Positions 7,667 to 15,901 of a stretch of DNA of 64,000 bases are shown in pieces. Position 1 is the stretch's first letter, and each line of letters starts with the position of its first letter. The stretch comes from Pseudobacteroides sp035370245 (GTDB lineage Bacteria > Bacillota > Clostridia > Acetivibrionales > DSM-2933): positions 1-64,000 of the forward strand of contig DAOOVO010000007.1 in the NCBI GenBank assembly GCA_035370245.1. Direction: 5' to 3'. A program made the translations under genes and the position numbers. Below the pieces are notes generated by a model that saw nothing but the letters and a program-made list of their open reading frames with translations, did no database searches and was not told the DNA's origin.

Positions 7667-8512
7667 TCAGGCTATGGGGGTTTTGCATTCAAGTATTCCC
7701 TGTGTACCTTGTGCTTTAAATTCCCTTAAATTTTGAGTTGCCTTCAAACTGTCACCTGTAACCTTTTCCAATGAAACAGTTTGATCTATTGCTGCTTTTG
7801 CTTCAGCGGTCAATTGATCAAATTCATTTCCGAAATCATTGGCTTTGTTGATTAAATCATTTTCTGAAGGATCAAGTAAACCTCGTATGAATTTTGCATG
7901 CTCAGCCATCTGCCTATTCCAGAAAAATTCTTGCTCATAGGTATCCATTTCCAAACTGATTTCCTCTCTGTTTTGAAGTCTCTGAAGTGTTAGCAGATAT
8001 AGTCTTGCCTCACGAATGATATGAACAATTAGTAATGGGTAATTAACTGTAAACATTTTACATGATAAAACATTGGATAAAATAGTCTCTTTAAACTGTA
8101 TTAAGGCAGCAGCCAGAACTATAGCCCTTTGATTAAGCATGGAAACTCTCTGTTCCAGCATTGGGCTAACTGCCATCATACCTCCGCTCATTAATGTGGA
8201 TTCTGCTTGTGTAAGTCCGGTAGGTATTTGTACTCCTGTGAAATAAGAGGATGCAATTTCAGCTTTTTGCGTATATGGAGTTATTACCTCTCCCGACTGA
8301 AGCACTTCGGGGCTTACGATACCGTTAGAAAGCATTATAGCTTCTGACAAGAGTTTGTCAAACTCTCTTCGAAATTCATCTGCCCGTTGTGTAAAGTTAG
8401 CGTCCTTTGGCGTAAATCCTACTTCAAGAAAAAATGAGTGTTCCTTCATTATTCTAGCGAAAAATAGATGTATATCAAGTGACTGACGAACGAATTCAAA
8501 GCTTGAAAGCAT
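7667..8512 (-). CDS. DUF2935 (hemerythrin-like helical) protein
   Basis: A 281-residue all-helical protein with two related halves, each starting with a helix bearing an E-H pair: SLDIHLFFARIMKEHSFFLE near the N-terminus and EQEFFWNRQMAEHAKFIRGL at about residues 190-209. This is the duplicated DUF2935 arrangement found in Bacillus and Clostridium; the conserved Glu/His residues suggest metal binding, but the function is not established. Starts at ATG after AGGAGGAA. No membrane segment or signal peptide. It stands alone, divergent from the nuclease-like gene at 8751. Confidence 0.85.
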   Translation of the reverse strand: MLSSFEFVRQSLDIHLFFARIMKEHSFFLEVGFTPKDANFTQRADEFRREFDKLLSEAIMLSNGIVSPEVLQSGEVITPYTQKAEIASSYFTGVQIPTGLTQAESTLMSGGMMAVSPMLEQRVSMLNQRAIVLAAALIQFKETILSNVLSCKMFTVNYPLLIVHIIREARLYLLTLQRLQNREEISLEMDTYEQEFFWNRQMAEHAKFIRGLLDPSENDLINKANDFGNEFDQLTAEAKAAIDQTVSLEKVTGDSLKATQNLREFKAQGTQGILECKTPIA

Positions 8513-8750
8513 AGTACATTCCTCCTAAAAAAATTTCATACTATGCTATATGATATGATTATACTATGATTATGTTTACATAATATATCTTATTTATACA
8601 TCAAATCAACACATTAAAGAAGACCCAATATTAAAATCCTGTATATATGTAAATAATTACAAGTAATACATTGTATCTATTGCTATTATATAGTATGATA
8701 GTATTAACAAAAAGATAATGTGCGTAAAAATGTTTGGGGGGAGGACTAAT

Positions 8751-9572
8751 ATGGAAAGATGGAAGATGTTTGAAATGGAGGTTTATAATTATGTTAAGAA
8801 AATAAAAGAAGAACATAATTTTCCATTTCAAATTATATATGCAGGTAAAGAAGATTCGACAGAATCTGATATTGTAATCAGCAAGGATGGTAAAAAGCTG
8901 TTTACGATTGAAGCTAAGTTGTCTCCTGCACGTGGAGGTCAATTTGTCGTTCGTTATAATGGTGAAAATTATGAGTTTTCCATTAGAAATAAAACTAAAG
9001 CTAAAACTGCTGAAAAGATATTGAAATTTTTAAATGATAATCCTGAAGAGTTTGCCAATTCAGATTCAAGTGAGGTAAAAGTAAATCCAACGGATGATTC
9101 TTTAAAAGAATGGGTAATTAATACTCATAAAGATAAGGGTTGTAAATTTATAATTACTTCTACCGAGTTAAATAGCTTTAAAGCAGTTATTCCTATAGAT
9201 GACGCTGTACATAAGTTTGTTTTTGGTGCAAGATTAAGAAAAAAGCCCAGCGGATCAAGACGCCTTCCTAAATATTTATTTGAACAGGGAAGAGAAGCCC
9301 TTTGTACTACATTAGGACTTTCAGCAGACAGTATCGGATATACCAGAGAAGGCAAAAGAACGGTAGCTGTTCTTCCTTCAGCACCGAGCACCCGCTATAT
9401 CGGTAAAAACTTTTATTTATCCGATTATGATATTACACGACAAAATGAATTCAATATTAGAGTTACAAGTAATACCAGAAACGACACAGTAGAATTTACA
9501 TTAATATATAACGGTGATGAAGTAAATACAGGAAAGGACCTTCTCGTCGAAGAGTTCAAAAGACATTTATAA
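8751..9572 (+). CDS. orphan PD-(D/E)XK nuclease-like protein
   Basis: A 273-residue soluble protein. Residues about 38-58 read ESDIVISKDGKKLFTIEAKL, matching the PD-(D/E)XK nuclease core (Asp, then Glu-x-Lys on the next strand). The rest is not recognised; it contains basic patches (GARLRKKPSGSRRLPKYLFE) that could bind DNA. The start is ATG 8751 directly after GGGGGGAGG; the longer in-frame start at 8718 has no ribosome site. No methyltransferase gene lies nearby, so a classical type II restriction system is not evident. It could be a solitary restriction endonuclease or repair-type nuclease. Confidence 0.6.
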   Translation: MERWKMFEMEVYNYVKKIKEEHNFPFQIIYAGKEDSTESDIVISKDGKKLFTIEAKLSPARGGQFVVRYNGENYEFSIRNKTKAKTAEKILKFLNDNPEEFANSDSSEVKVNPTDDSLKEWVINTHKDKGCKFIITSTELNSFKAVIPIDDAVHKFVFGARLRKKPSGSRRLPKYLFEQGREALCTTLGLSADSIGYTREGKRTVAVLPSAPSTRYIGKNFYLSDYDITRQNEFNIRVTSNTRNDTVEFTLIYNGDEVNTGKDLLVEEFKRHL

Positions 9573-9610
9573 TTAAATTAGGAAATCATAATCTAACCCC
9601 TTTTGAGAAT

Positions 9611-9664
9611 AAAAACAGCACAGATTTTAGTTTTTTACTCTAAACTAAAATCTGTGCTGTTTTT
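9611..9664. terminator. strong bidirectional terminator
   Basis: A perfect 23-bp inverted repeat (9611-9633 and 9642-9664) with an eight-base loop, A-rich on the 5' side and T-rich on the 3' side, lies between the convergent nuclease-like and PH-domain genes and can serve both. Confidence 0.92.
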
Positions 9665-9717
9665 ATATGTAATAATTGACATTATTAAACTTTTTTACAG
9701 CTGAAATAATAGTTCAA

Positions 9718-10119
9718 TTACATGTCATCCATCGGTCCTTCTTCTATTCTGTCAATAGCTCTTACACCATGTTTTTTTCTTTGCTCCATTACCTTTTCGG
9801 AGATTAATTGTTTTACTTCTCTTGCTTTTTTGATGCTTTTAAGATGTAACTCTTTATTGGTAGCGTCTGAAGACGTGATTTCCACTGTTCCTACTCTAAA
9901 TATTCTCTGTCCTAAACTTAGTCTGAGTTTGAAGTCAAGGATTCTAAACAGCATTACTTCATCTTCAACTACATTTAGAAAGCCCTTTGATACTATAATC
10001 CTATCCTCATACAATGCGTACCTTGTGAAGGATAAAGGCAGTCCAAATATAGTTCTTTTCCTGTCTTTCCATAGGATAGTCTGCTCAGGTAAATCTATTT
10101 TATTACCCATTTTATTCAT
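9718..10119 (-). CDS. bacterial PH-domain protein
   Basis: A soluble protein of about 133 residues with a bacterial pleckstrin-homology layout: IDLPEQTILWKDRKRTIFGLPLSFTRYALYEDRIIVSKG, then EVMLFRILDFKLRLSLGQRIFRVGTVEI and a C-terminal helix EVKQLISEKVMEQR. The RILDFKL-(x)-GQRIF-x-VGT-EI pattern matches the DUF304/YdbT-like family, but there are no membrane segments. Several ATG codons lie close together (10131, 10119, 10110) around AGAGGAG, so the exact start is uncertain. Function unknown. Confidence 0.8.
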   Translation of the reverse strand: MNKMGNKIDLPEQTILWKDRKRTIFGLPLSFTRYALYEDRIIVSKGFLNVVEDEVMLFRILDFKLRLSLGQRIFRVGTVEITSSDATNKELHLKSIKKAREVKQLISEKVMEQRKKHGVRAIDRIEEGPMDDM

Positions 10120-10396
10120 TTCTCCTCTCATTAATTTAGCTGCTGTAAATCCGATTCAATGATTAATCTTTTAAGAACATTCTAATAAAGAAAATACTAT
10201 TAGTCAATGGGGGTGTATGGCTCGTATAAATTATCAAAATTTACAGTTTGTTCATAATTGCTTCAAAATACATATTTAAAATTTATAGTGTATTTAAATT
10301 TTATAATTTATGATGTAATATAAATAAAGAATGCTTTTAGAAAAAGCTATTGCAAGTGTAATAAAATGTAATAGATAAATTAGGAGGATGAAATCA

Positions 10397-11365
10397 GTGG
10401 AGAGCGGGCAAATGGAAAATGCAAGCTTTATAGAAGAAGGTAAACTTATTTCGGCTTTAAAAGCAGAAATAAATAAGGTTATTATCGGTCAGGAGTATAT
10501 GGTGGATAGAATTCTTATCGGTCTCTTGACCGGAGGACATATATTGCTTGAGGGTATACCGGGATTGGCCAAGTCCCTTACCGCAAGCACAATAGCAAGA
10601 ACTATCGGGGTGGATTTCAAAAGGATTCAATTTACTCCCGATTTGCTGCCGGCAGACATATTAGGTACTGAAATATATAATCAAAAGACAGGTGAGTTTA
10701 TAATAAAAAAAGGGCCTATTTTTTGCAATTTACTGCTTGCAGATGAAATTAACAGAGCACCTGCAAAAGTACAGTCAGCACTGCTTGAGGCCATGCAGGA
10801 GAAGCAGGTTACCATTGGAGAGACTACATACGAGTTGGATAAGCCTTTTCTCGTCATAGCAACCCAAAATCCCCTTGAACAGCAAGGAACATATCCTTTG
10901 CCTGAAGCACAGCAGGATAGATTCATGCTGAAATTAAAAATCAAATATCCCAATAAAAATGAAGAAAGAAGCATTATAGACCGTTTTTCAAGAGATGAGT
11001 CAAATGCTCCTTCGGTAAATGAGATATTGACCAAGGAAAATATATTTAAATTGCGTAAGGCCGTTGATAACATCTTTGTACATGAAAATATAAAAAATTA
11101 CGTTCTCGATATTATATTTAAAACCAGGGAACCGTCTTCATATATTTCCTGTGGGGCTTCTCCACGTGCATCCATTAATCTTATAAAAGCTGCAAAATGC
11201 AGGGCATTTATGGAAGGAAGAGGTTTTGTCGTGCCTGATGATGTAAAAGCTATGGTTTATGATGTATTAAGACACAGGATTTTACTTTCATATGAAGCGG
11301 AAGCTGAAAATATCACTTCTGAAAATATCATTACTCAAATTTTAGAACAGATTAATTTACCTTAG
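10397..11365 (+). CDS. moxR: MoxR-type AAA+ ATPase
   Basis: A 322-residue MoxR AAA+ ATPase. Walker A is GIPGLAKS (53-60), Walker B LLADEINRAP, sensor 1 IATQNP, and LPEAQQDRFMLK carries the arginine-finger region. MoxR ATPases act as chaperones with DUF58 and vWA membrane proteins, which follow directly here. GTG 10397 is preferred: AGGAGG ends nine bases upstream, while the ATG at 10388 abuts it. First gene of a seven-gene operon to 17567. Confidence 0.94.
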   Translation: MESGQMENASFIEEGKLISALKAEINKVIIGQEYMVDRILIGLLTGGHILLEGIPGLAKSLTASTIARTIGVDFKRIQFTPDLLPADILGTEIYNQKTGEFIIKKGPIFCNLLLADEINRAPAKVQSALLEAMQEKQVTIGETTYELDKPFLVIATQNPLEQQGTYPLPEAQQDRFMLKLKIKYPNKNEERSIIDRFSRDESNAPSVNEILTKENIFKLRKAVDNIFVHENIKNYVLDIIFKTREPSSYISCGASPRASINLIKAAKCRAFMEGRGFVVPDDVKAMVYDVLRHRILLSYEAEAENITSENIITQILEQINLP

Positions 11366-11414
11366 GTGTGATAAAGAAGTAATTCTTTAATCATTCCTTA
11401 AGAAGAGGTTAGAT

Positions 11415-12239
11415 ATGATTTCAACAGAACTTATCAGGAAAATAAGACGGATTGAAATAAAATCCAATAAATTGGTGGAAGAGATATTTTCTGGAGAATA
11501 CCGTTCGGGATTCAGGGGAAAGGGAATTGAGTTCGAGGACATTAGAGAATATTATCCCGGTGATGATATCAGGAATATCGATTGGAATGTTACTGCCCGC
11601 CATAATAAGGCATATGTAAAACAATTCAGTGAGGAACGGGAATTAAATATATTTCTTCTCATTGACATGTCACGTTCAAATTCCTTTGGAAGTAAGAAGG
11701 AGCTTATTGCTGAGGTAGGAGCAACATTGGCTTTTTCTGCAAACAGGAATAACGACAAGGTTGGAGTTATTTTTTTCACTGAAAAGGTGGAAAAGTTCAT
11801 TCCTTCAAAAAATGGAAGAAAGCATGTATTATCAATAATTGAAAATATTTTAAATTTTGAGCCTATGCACAGTGGAACTAATCTTGCACAAGCATTGCAA
11901 TATTTTAATCGGATTGAGAAGAAACCCAGTGTTGTTTTTTTGATATCCGACTTTCTTGATGATGATGAATACAGAAAAGATTTGAAAATAACTTCAAAGA
12001 GGCATGATCTTGTCTTAATACGTGTTGTAGACAAGGCGGAGGAGCTTATACCTGCAGGGGCTATTTTTACATTTGAGGACCTTGAGTCGGGTAGAACTGT
12101 TGTACTCGACAACATGAAAAATGATTTTAGGCCGGATAACAGCCTCAGCTTGCCTAAGAGGAATTGTATAAACATATATACCGATGAAGACTACGTAAAG
12201 CCGTTGAAACAATTTTTCAGAAGAAGGAGTCACGGATGA
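11415..12239 (+). CDS. DUF58 domain protein, partner of MoxR
   Basis: A 274-residue soluble DUF58 protein with the diagnostic block FEDIREYYPGDDIRNIDWNV followed by YVKQFSEERELNIFLLIDMSRS, the start of a vWA-like fold (D-M-S-R-S in place of D-x-S-x-S). DUF58 proteins link the MoxR ATPase to membrane vWA proteins. Its stop overlaps the next start by four bases, so translation is coupled. Confidence 0.92.
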   Translation: MISTELIRKIRRIEIKSNKLVEEIFSGEYRSGFRGKGIEFEDIREYYPGDDIRNIDWNVTARHNKAYVKQFSEERELNIFLLIDMSRSNSFGSKKELIAEVGATLAFSANRNNDKVGVIFFTEKVEKFIPSKNGRKHVLSIIENILNFEPMHSGTNLAQALQYFNRIEKKPSVVFLISDFLDDDEYRKDLKITSKRHDLVLIRVVDKAEELIPAGAIFTFEDLESGRTVVLDNMKNDFRPDNSLSLPKRNCINIYTDEDYVKPLKQFFRRRSHG

Positions 12240-13033
12240 AAAGAGCTAAAATAATACTATTTGTGCTTATTATGTTAATATTTTGCATATGTGCTTCCGG
12301 TATAAGCTTGGCAGAAGGTGAAAAAAGGAGCATTTTCATAGGCGATCTTATTGAATTGAAAATTACTTCAGAGAGCATTGGCATTGATGAGATTCGGGAC
12401 AAGTTTAAGGATTTTGAGATAGTTGATATTAAAGAGGATAATGATAGCATACTGTTGACTTTACGCTCCTTTGAGCCCGGTGAAAAAACAATACGGATTG
12501 GTAATAAGGAAATTAAGATTGATGTGAAATCAACCCTCAAGGAAATAAAAAGGGAGGGCATATTTGAAGGGGATTCAATGCCCATATCGGCACGAAAATC
12601 CTTTGCATGGAAGTATGTGTTTTTTGTAATGCTGGGAATCTTTTTGATTACCGGAGTACTTAATCTGGTGTTTCTGTTAAAACGCAGAAAGAAAACTCAA
12701 TTGGATCCATACGGCATTTTTAAGATGCAGGTTAAGGGTGTGCCTTTAGAAGATAGTGAATATCTTGTCAAGCTTACCAAAAGCTTTAAAGAGTACATCG
12801 AAAAAGTTTATTCGTGTACCATAAGAGGCAAGACAACGTCGGAATTAATTGAAGAAATAAGATTGATACCCGATTTGCAGCCTGTATTGCCGGCTATACA
12901 TAATTGGCTCAAAGACAGCGATCGATTTAAATATATGGGTATTACAGCCGGGGAGGAAAAAAAGCAGGAATTTTTAGAATTGCTTTTAGAGCTGGTAAGA
13001 AAAATTGATTATGCAAAAGAGGTAAAATCATGA
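12236..13033 (+). CDS. single-span membrane protein of the MoxR/Bat operon
   Basis: 265 residues with a signal peptide (IILFVLIMLIFCICASGISLAEG), a small extracytoplasmic domain of about 100 residues rich in beta-type sequence, one membrane helix (YVFFVMLGIFLITGVLNLVFLL, about 127-148) and a cytoplasmic tail of about 115 residues with helices. The architecture matches the DUF4381/BatD-C-like proteins that sit between DUF58 and vWA genes in such operons. It overlaps both neighbours by four bases. Specific role unknown; probably part of the membrane complex. Confidence 0.7.
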   Translation: MKRAKIILFVLIMLIFCICASGISLAEGEKRSIFIGDLIELKITSESIGIDEIRDKFKDFEIVDIKEDNDSILLTLRSFEPGEKTIRIGNKEIKIDVKSTLKEIKREGIFEGDSMPISARKSFAWKYVFFVMLGIFLITGVLNLVFLLKRRKKTQLDPYGIFKMQVKGVPLEDSEYLVKLTKSFKEYIEKVYSCTIRGKTTSELIEEIRLIPDLQPVLPAIHNWLKDSDRFKYMGITAGEEKKQEFLELLLELVRKIDYAKEVKS

Positions 13034-13998
13034 TTCAATTTGCTAACTGGTATTATTTGTTTTTGATACCTTTGGTGTTTTTTTTGTTTTTAATGAGAAA
13101 AAATAAATCGGTTTTAAAGTTTTCAAGTGTTAAGCTTCTTGAGAGTGCAGGCATGAAGAAAACTGTGAAGCATAAAATCGGTAAATATATAATACTGTCA
13201 GGGCTAACAATATTATTGGTTGCTCTTGCAAGGCCTCAGTTGCCTCAAAGCACTGGCCCTACTCCTCAAAAAGGAATAGATATTGCCATGGCATTAGATG
13301 TGTCGGGGACAATGCAATCTGTGGATTTTGAGCCAAACAGGCTGGAAGTTGCAAAGAAAACGATTGAGGATTTTATAAAGGCCAGAGGCGGGGACAGGAT
13401 TTCTCTGGTTATATTTGCAGGAACTGCATATACCAGGGTTCCGTTGACTTTGGACCATAATATATTGAGGGAATCTCTGGCAGCAGTGCATGAAAAATCT
13501 GTCAATCAGGATGGAACCGCAATAGGGATGGCTATTTCGGTAGGACTGAGCAGATTAAAAAAGAGCGATTCCGCATCCAAAATATTGATAATTGCTACTG
13601 ACGGCGATAACAATGCGGGAGATATTGATCCCATGACAGCCAGTCAGTTGGCCAAGGATTTGGGTGTGAAAATATATACAATTGGTGTGGGAACGGATAA
13701 GACCATTATACCGGTGGAGTATTTTGGAGAAACCAGGTACCAGCAAGTCGAAGGAGGACTGGATGAAGAGCTTTTAAAAAATGTTGCACAGACTACCGGA
13801 GGGCAGTATTACCGTGCAAAGGACCCTGAGGCTCTAGCACAGATATTTTCAACCATAGATAAATTGGAAAAGAGTCAATTCCAGCAAGATAATTTTGTAC
13901 AGTATTTCGAACTGGCATATTATTTGATTATTATAGGCCTTATACTGTTACTTGTGGGAATTTTCATCGATAAGTATTATTTTGTCCAGATTCCTTAG
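13030..13998 (+). CDS. batA: BatA-like vWA membrane protein
   Basis: 322 residues: an N-terminal hairpin of two membrane helices (about 5-20 and 56-73), a von Willebrand A domain (about 88-280) and a C-terminal membrane helix (YFELAYYLIIIGLILLLVGIF). The metal site reads DVSGT with the later conserved Thr in NQDGTAIG and Asp in ATDGDNNAGD. It is the aerotolerance-operon BatA type, placing the vWA domain on the cytoplasmic or membrane face for interaction with partner proteins. ATG overlaps the preceding stop. Confidence 0.9.
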   Translation: MIQFANWYYLFLIPLVFFLFLMRKNKSVLKFSSVKLLESAGMKKTVKHKIGKYIILSGLTILLVALARPQLPQSTGPTPQKGIDIAMALDVSGTMQSVDFEPNRLEVAKKTIEDFIKARGGDRISLVIFAGTAYTRVPLTLDHNILRESLAAVHEKSVNQDGTAIGMAISVGLSRLKKSDSASKILIIATDGDNNAGDIDPMTASQLAKDLGVKIYTIGVGTDKTIIPVEYFGETRYQQVEGGLDEELLKNVAQTTGGQYYRAKDPEALAQIFSTIDKLEKSQFQQDNFVQYFELAYYLIIIGLILLLVGIFIDKYYFVQIP

Positions 13999-14024
13999 AA
14001 TTTTGGCAAAGGGGAGGTGTACCG

Positions 14025-15014
14025 TTGGACAATTTTGAATTTGAACAGCCCTTATATATTTTATTCGGTATAATTCCTATTATGGGCCTAATAGTGATGA
14101 TATTGGCCTATAGAAAAAAGGAAAAAATACTTGATGTAATGAAGGTGAAAATAAAGATACCCTTTAAGGTTTTACGCAGCATACTTATCACCCTTGGATT
14201 GAGCTTAATGGTAGTTGCTCTTATGGGGCCTCAGATTTTTATGGGTTATGCTGAGGTTAGCAAAAAAGGGATGGATATTTATGTGTTGATTGATACATCA
14301 AAAAGCATGCTGGTTGAAGATATACAGCCAAACAGGATCAGCAGGGCAAAGAAGATTATAGAAAGTATTATTGATGATCTTAAGGGGGACAGGATTGGTT
14401 TTATACCCTTTTCCCAGGATGCATATGTTCAGATGCCGTTGACTGATGATTACCAGTTGGCCAGGATGTTTCTTGATGTTGTTGATACCGATATGATAGC
14501 CGGAGGAGGTACTAACATAGCTGCTGCTATAAAGCTTGCCGACAGTTCATTTAAAAGGACTTCAAGTGCCGACAGGGTTATTATAGTTATAAGTGACGGT
14601 GAGGAGTTGGATTCAAACAGCAAGGATGTTGTTAAAAATATAGACGATGAGCAGTTGAAAGTCTTTACAATAGGCGTAGGCTCGGATAAAGGCGGTTTGA
14701 TACCTGTGTATGATGAAAAAAGCAATCAACGTATAGGATACAAAAAGGACAACAAAGGAGACTTTGTAACATCACGCTTAAATTCAGAGACACTTAAAAC
14801 ATTGGCTGATATGGGTAACGGTAAATATTATCAGGCATCTGTGTCGGGAGATGAGGTTCAGAATATTTTAAAGGATATGGCATCTTTAAAGAGAGACACA
14901 TCAAAGACAGATAAAATAAGAAGGCTTAAATCCCAGTACCAGTATTTTTTAGGTGCCGGAATATTGTTGTTTATAGCGGCTTACATGCTGCCTGAAAGGA
15001 GGAAGCTGGTATGA
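14025..15014 (+). CDS. batB: BatB-like vWA membrane protein
   Basis: A 329-residue paralogue of the preceding gene with the same layout: two N-terminal membrane helices, a vWA domain with an intact MIDAS (DTSKS, GGGTNIAAA, SDGEE) and a C-terminal helix (YFLGAGILLFIAAYML). The frame starts with TTG at 14025, eight or so bases after GGGGAGG; no suitable ATG lies near. Its TGA overlaps the next ATG. Confidence 0.9.
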   Translation: MDNFEFEQPLYILFGIIPIMGLIVMILAYRKKEKILDVMKVKIKIPFKVLRSILITLGLSLMVVALMGPQIFMGYAEVSKKGMDIYVLIDTSKSMLVEDIQPNRISRAKKIIESIIDDLKGDRIGFIPFSQDAYVQMPLTDDYQLARMFLDVVDTDMIAGGGTNIAAAIKLADSSFKRTSSADRVIIVISDGEELDSNSKDVVKNIDDEQLKVFTIGVGSDKGGLIPVYDEKSNQRIGYKKDNKGDFVTSRLNSETLKTLADMGNGKYYQASVSGDEVQNILKDMASLKRDTSKTDKIRRLKSQYQYFLGAGILLFIAAYMLPERRKLV

Positions 15015-15901
15015 ATAAGGCTTTATTGCCGGCATTCCTTGTTTCAGGATTGTTGTCAGCCGTTATGTTGATATTGTTTATCACAGGAATTATTAGTTTT
15101 GATAATAAACATATTGAAGCACTTATAGACGGAAACAGGCAGTTTGTAGTTAAAAAATATGACAAGGCTCTGGAAGCCTATAAGGTTGGACTTGCGAAGA
15201 ATCCCAATGATGATAAGCTCAACCAAAATTCAGGTCTTGCGGCATATCAATTGAATAACTATGAAGAGGCTTTGAATTATTATAGTAAAGCTGATGAAAA
15301 TGTAGAAAAATATTTAAAATCAGGCAATTCCTGTTTGAAGCTGGGCGATAAAATGGAAGAACAGACAGGTAAGTTGAAGTTCTACCAACAGGCAGCAGAA
15401 GCATATAAGCAGGGAATCATTAAGTTTCCTGAAAATATTGATTTAAAATATAATTATGAATATGTACTGGAAAAATTAAATGAATTGCAGAATCAAAACG
15501 ATCAAAATCAAGATAACCAGAATCAACACAACCAAAATCAACAGGAAAATAATGAAAATCAGAACCAAGAAAGCCAGAGTGAAGAAAACCAGAATAATGA
15601 AAACCAAAATGAAGACAGCCAGAATAAAGAAGGCGAGAATAAAGACAATCAGGAAGGCCAGGAAAACAAGCAGGACAGCAAGGAGCAGGATTCAAAAGAT
15701 GATAATGGAAATGAGTCTCAGGGCGATAAGTCCGATGAGTCAAATAACGAAGATAAAAAAGATCAGAATTCAGGACAGGACAAGGAAGCCATAGAACAGG
15801 CACAAAGGGTCCTAGAAATGTTGGAGCAGCAGGAAGAAGAAAGCCTCAAAAACAATCAGGAGGTAAAGGATAGCGGTAAGGGGGGAGAACATGACTGGTA
15901 A
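15011..15901 (+). CDS. batC: BatC-like TPR protein with long Q/N/E-rich tail
   Basis: 296 residues: an N-terminal membrane helix (LPAFLVSGLLSAVMLILFITGI), TPR repeats at about 45-155 (KKYDKALEAYKVGLAKNPNDDKLNQN and following), then about 100 residues made almost only of Gln, Asn, Glu, Asp, Lys and Ser in a drifting NQNQ/ENQN/EDSQN pattern, and a last helix EAIEQAQRVLEMLEQQEEE. It matches BatC-type TPR proteins, which scaffold the vWA pair, but the low-complexity tail is unusually long. The gene overlaps both neighbours. Confidence 0.85.
   Translation: MNKALLPAFLVSGLLSAVMLILFITGIISFDNKHIEALIDGNRQFVVKKYDKALEAYKVGLAKNPNDDKLNQNSGLAAYQLNNYEEALNYYSKADENVEKYLKSGNSCLKLGDKMEEQTGKLKFYQQAAEAYKQGIIKFPENIDLKYNYEYVLEKLNELQNQNDQNQDNQNQHNQNQQENNENQNQESQSEENQNNENQNEDSQNKEGENKDNQEGQENKQDSKEQDSKDDNGNESQGDKSDESNNEDKKDQNSGQDKEAIEQAQRVLEMLEQQEEESLKNNQEVKDSGKGGEHDW

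Noticed and set aside
15420..15803. A 127-codon frame antisense to batC
   Set aside because: It is produced by the low-complexity repeat on the other strand and has no ribosome site.
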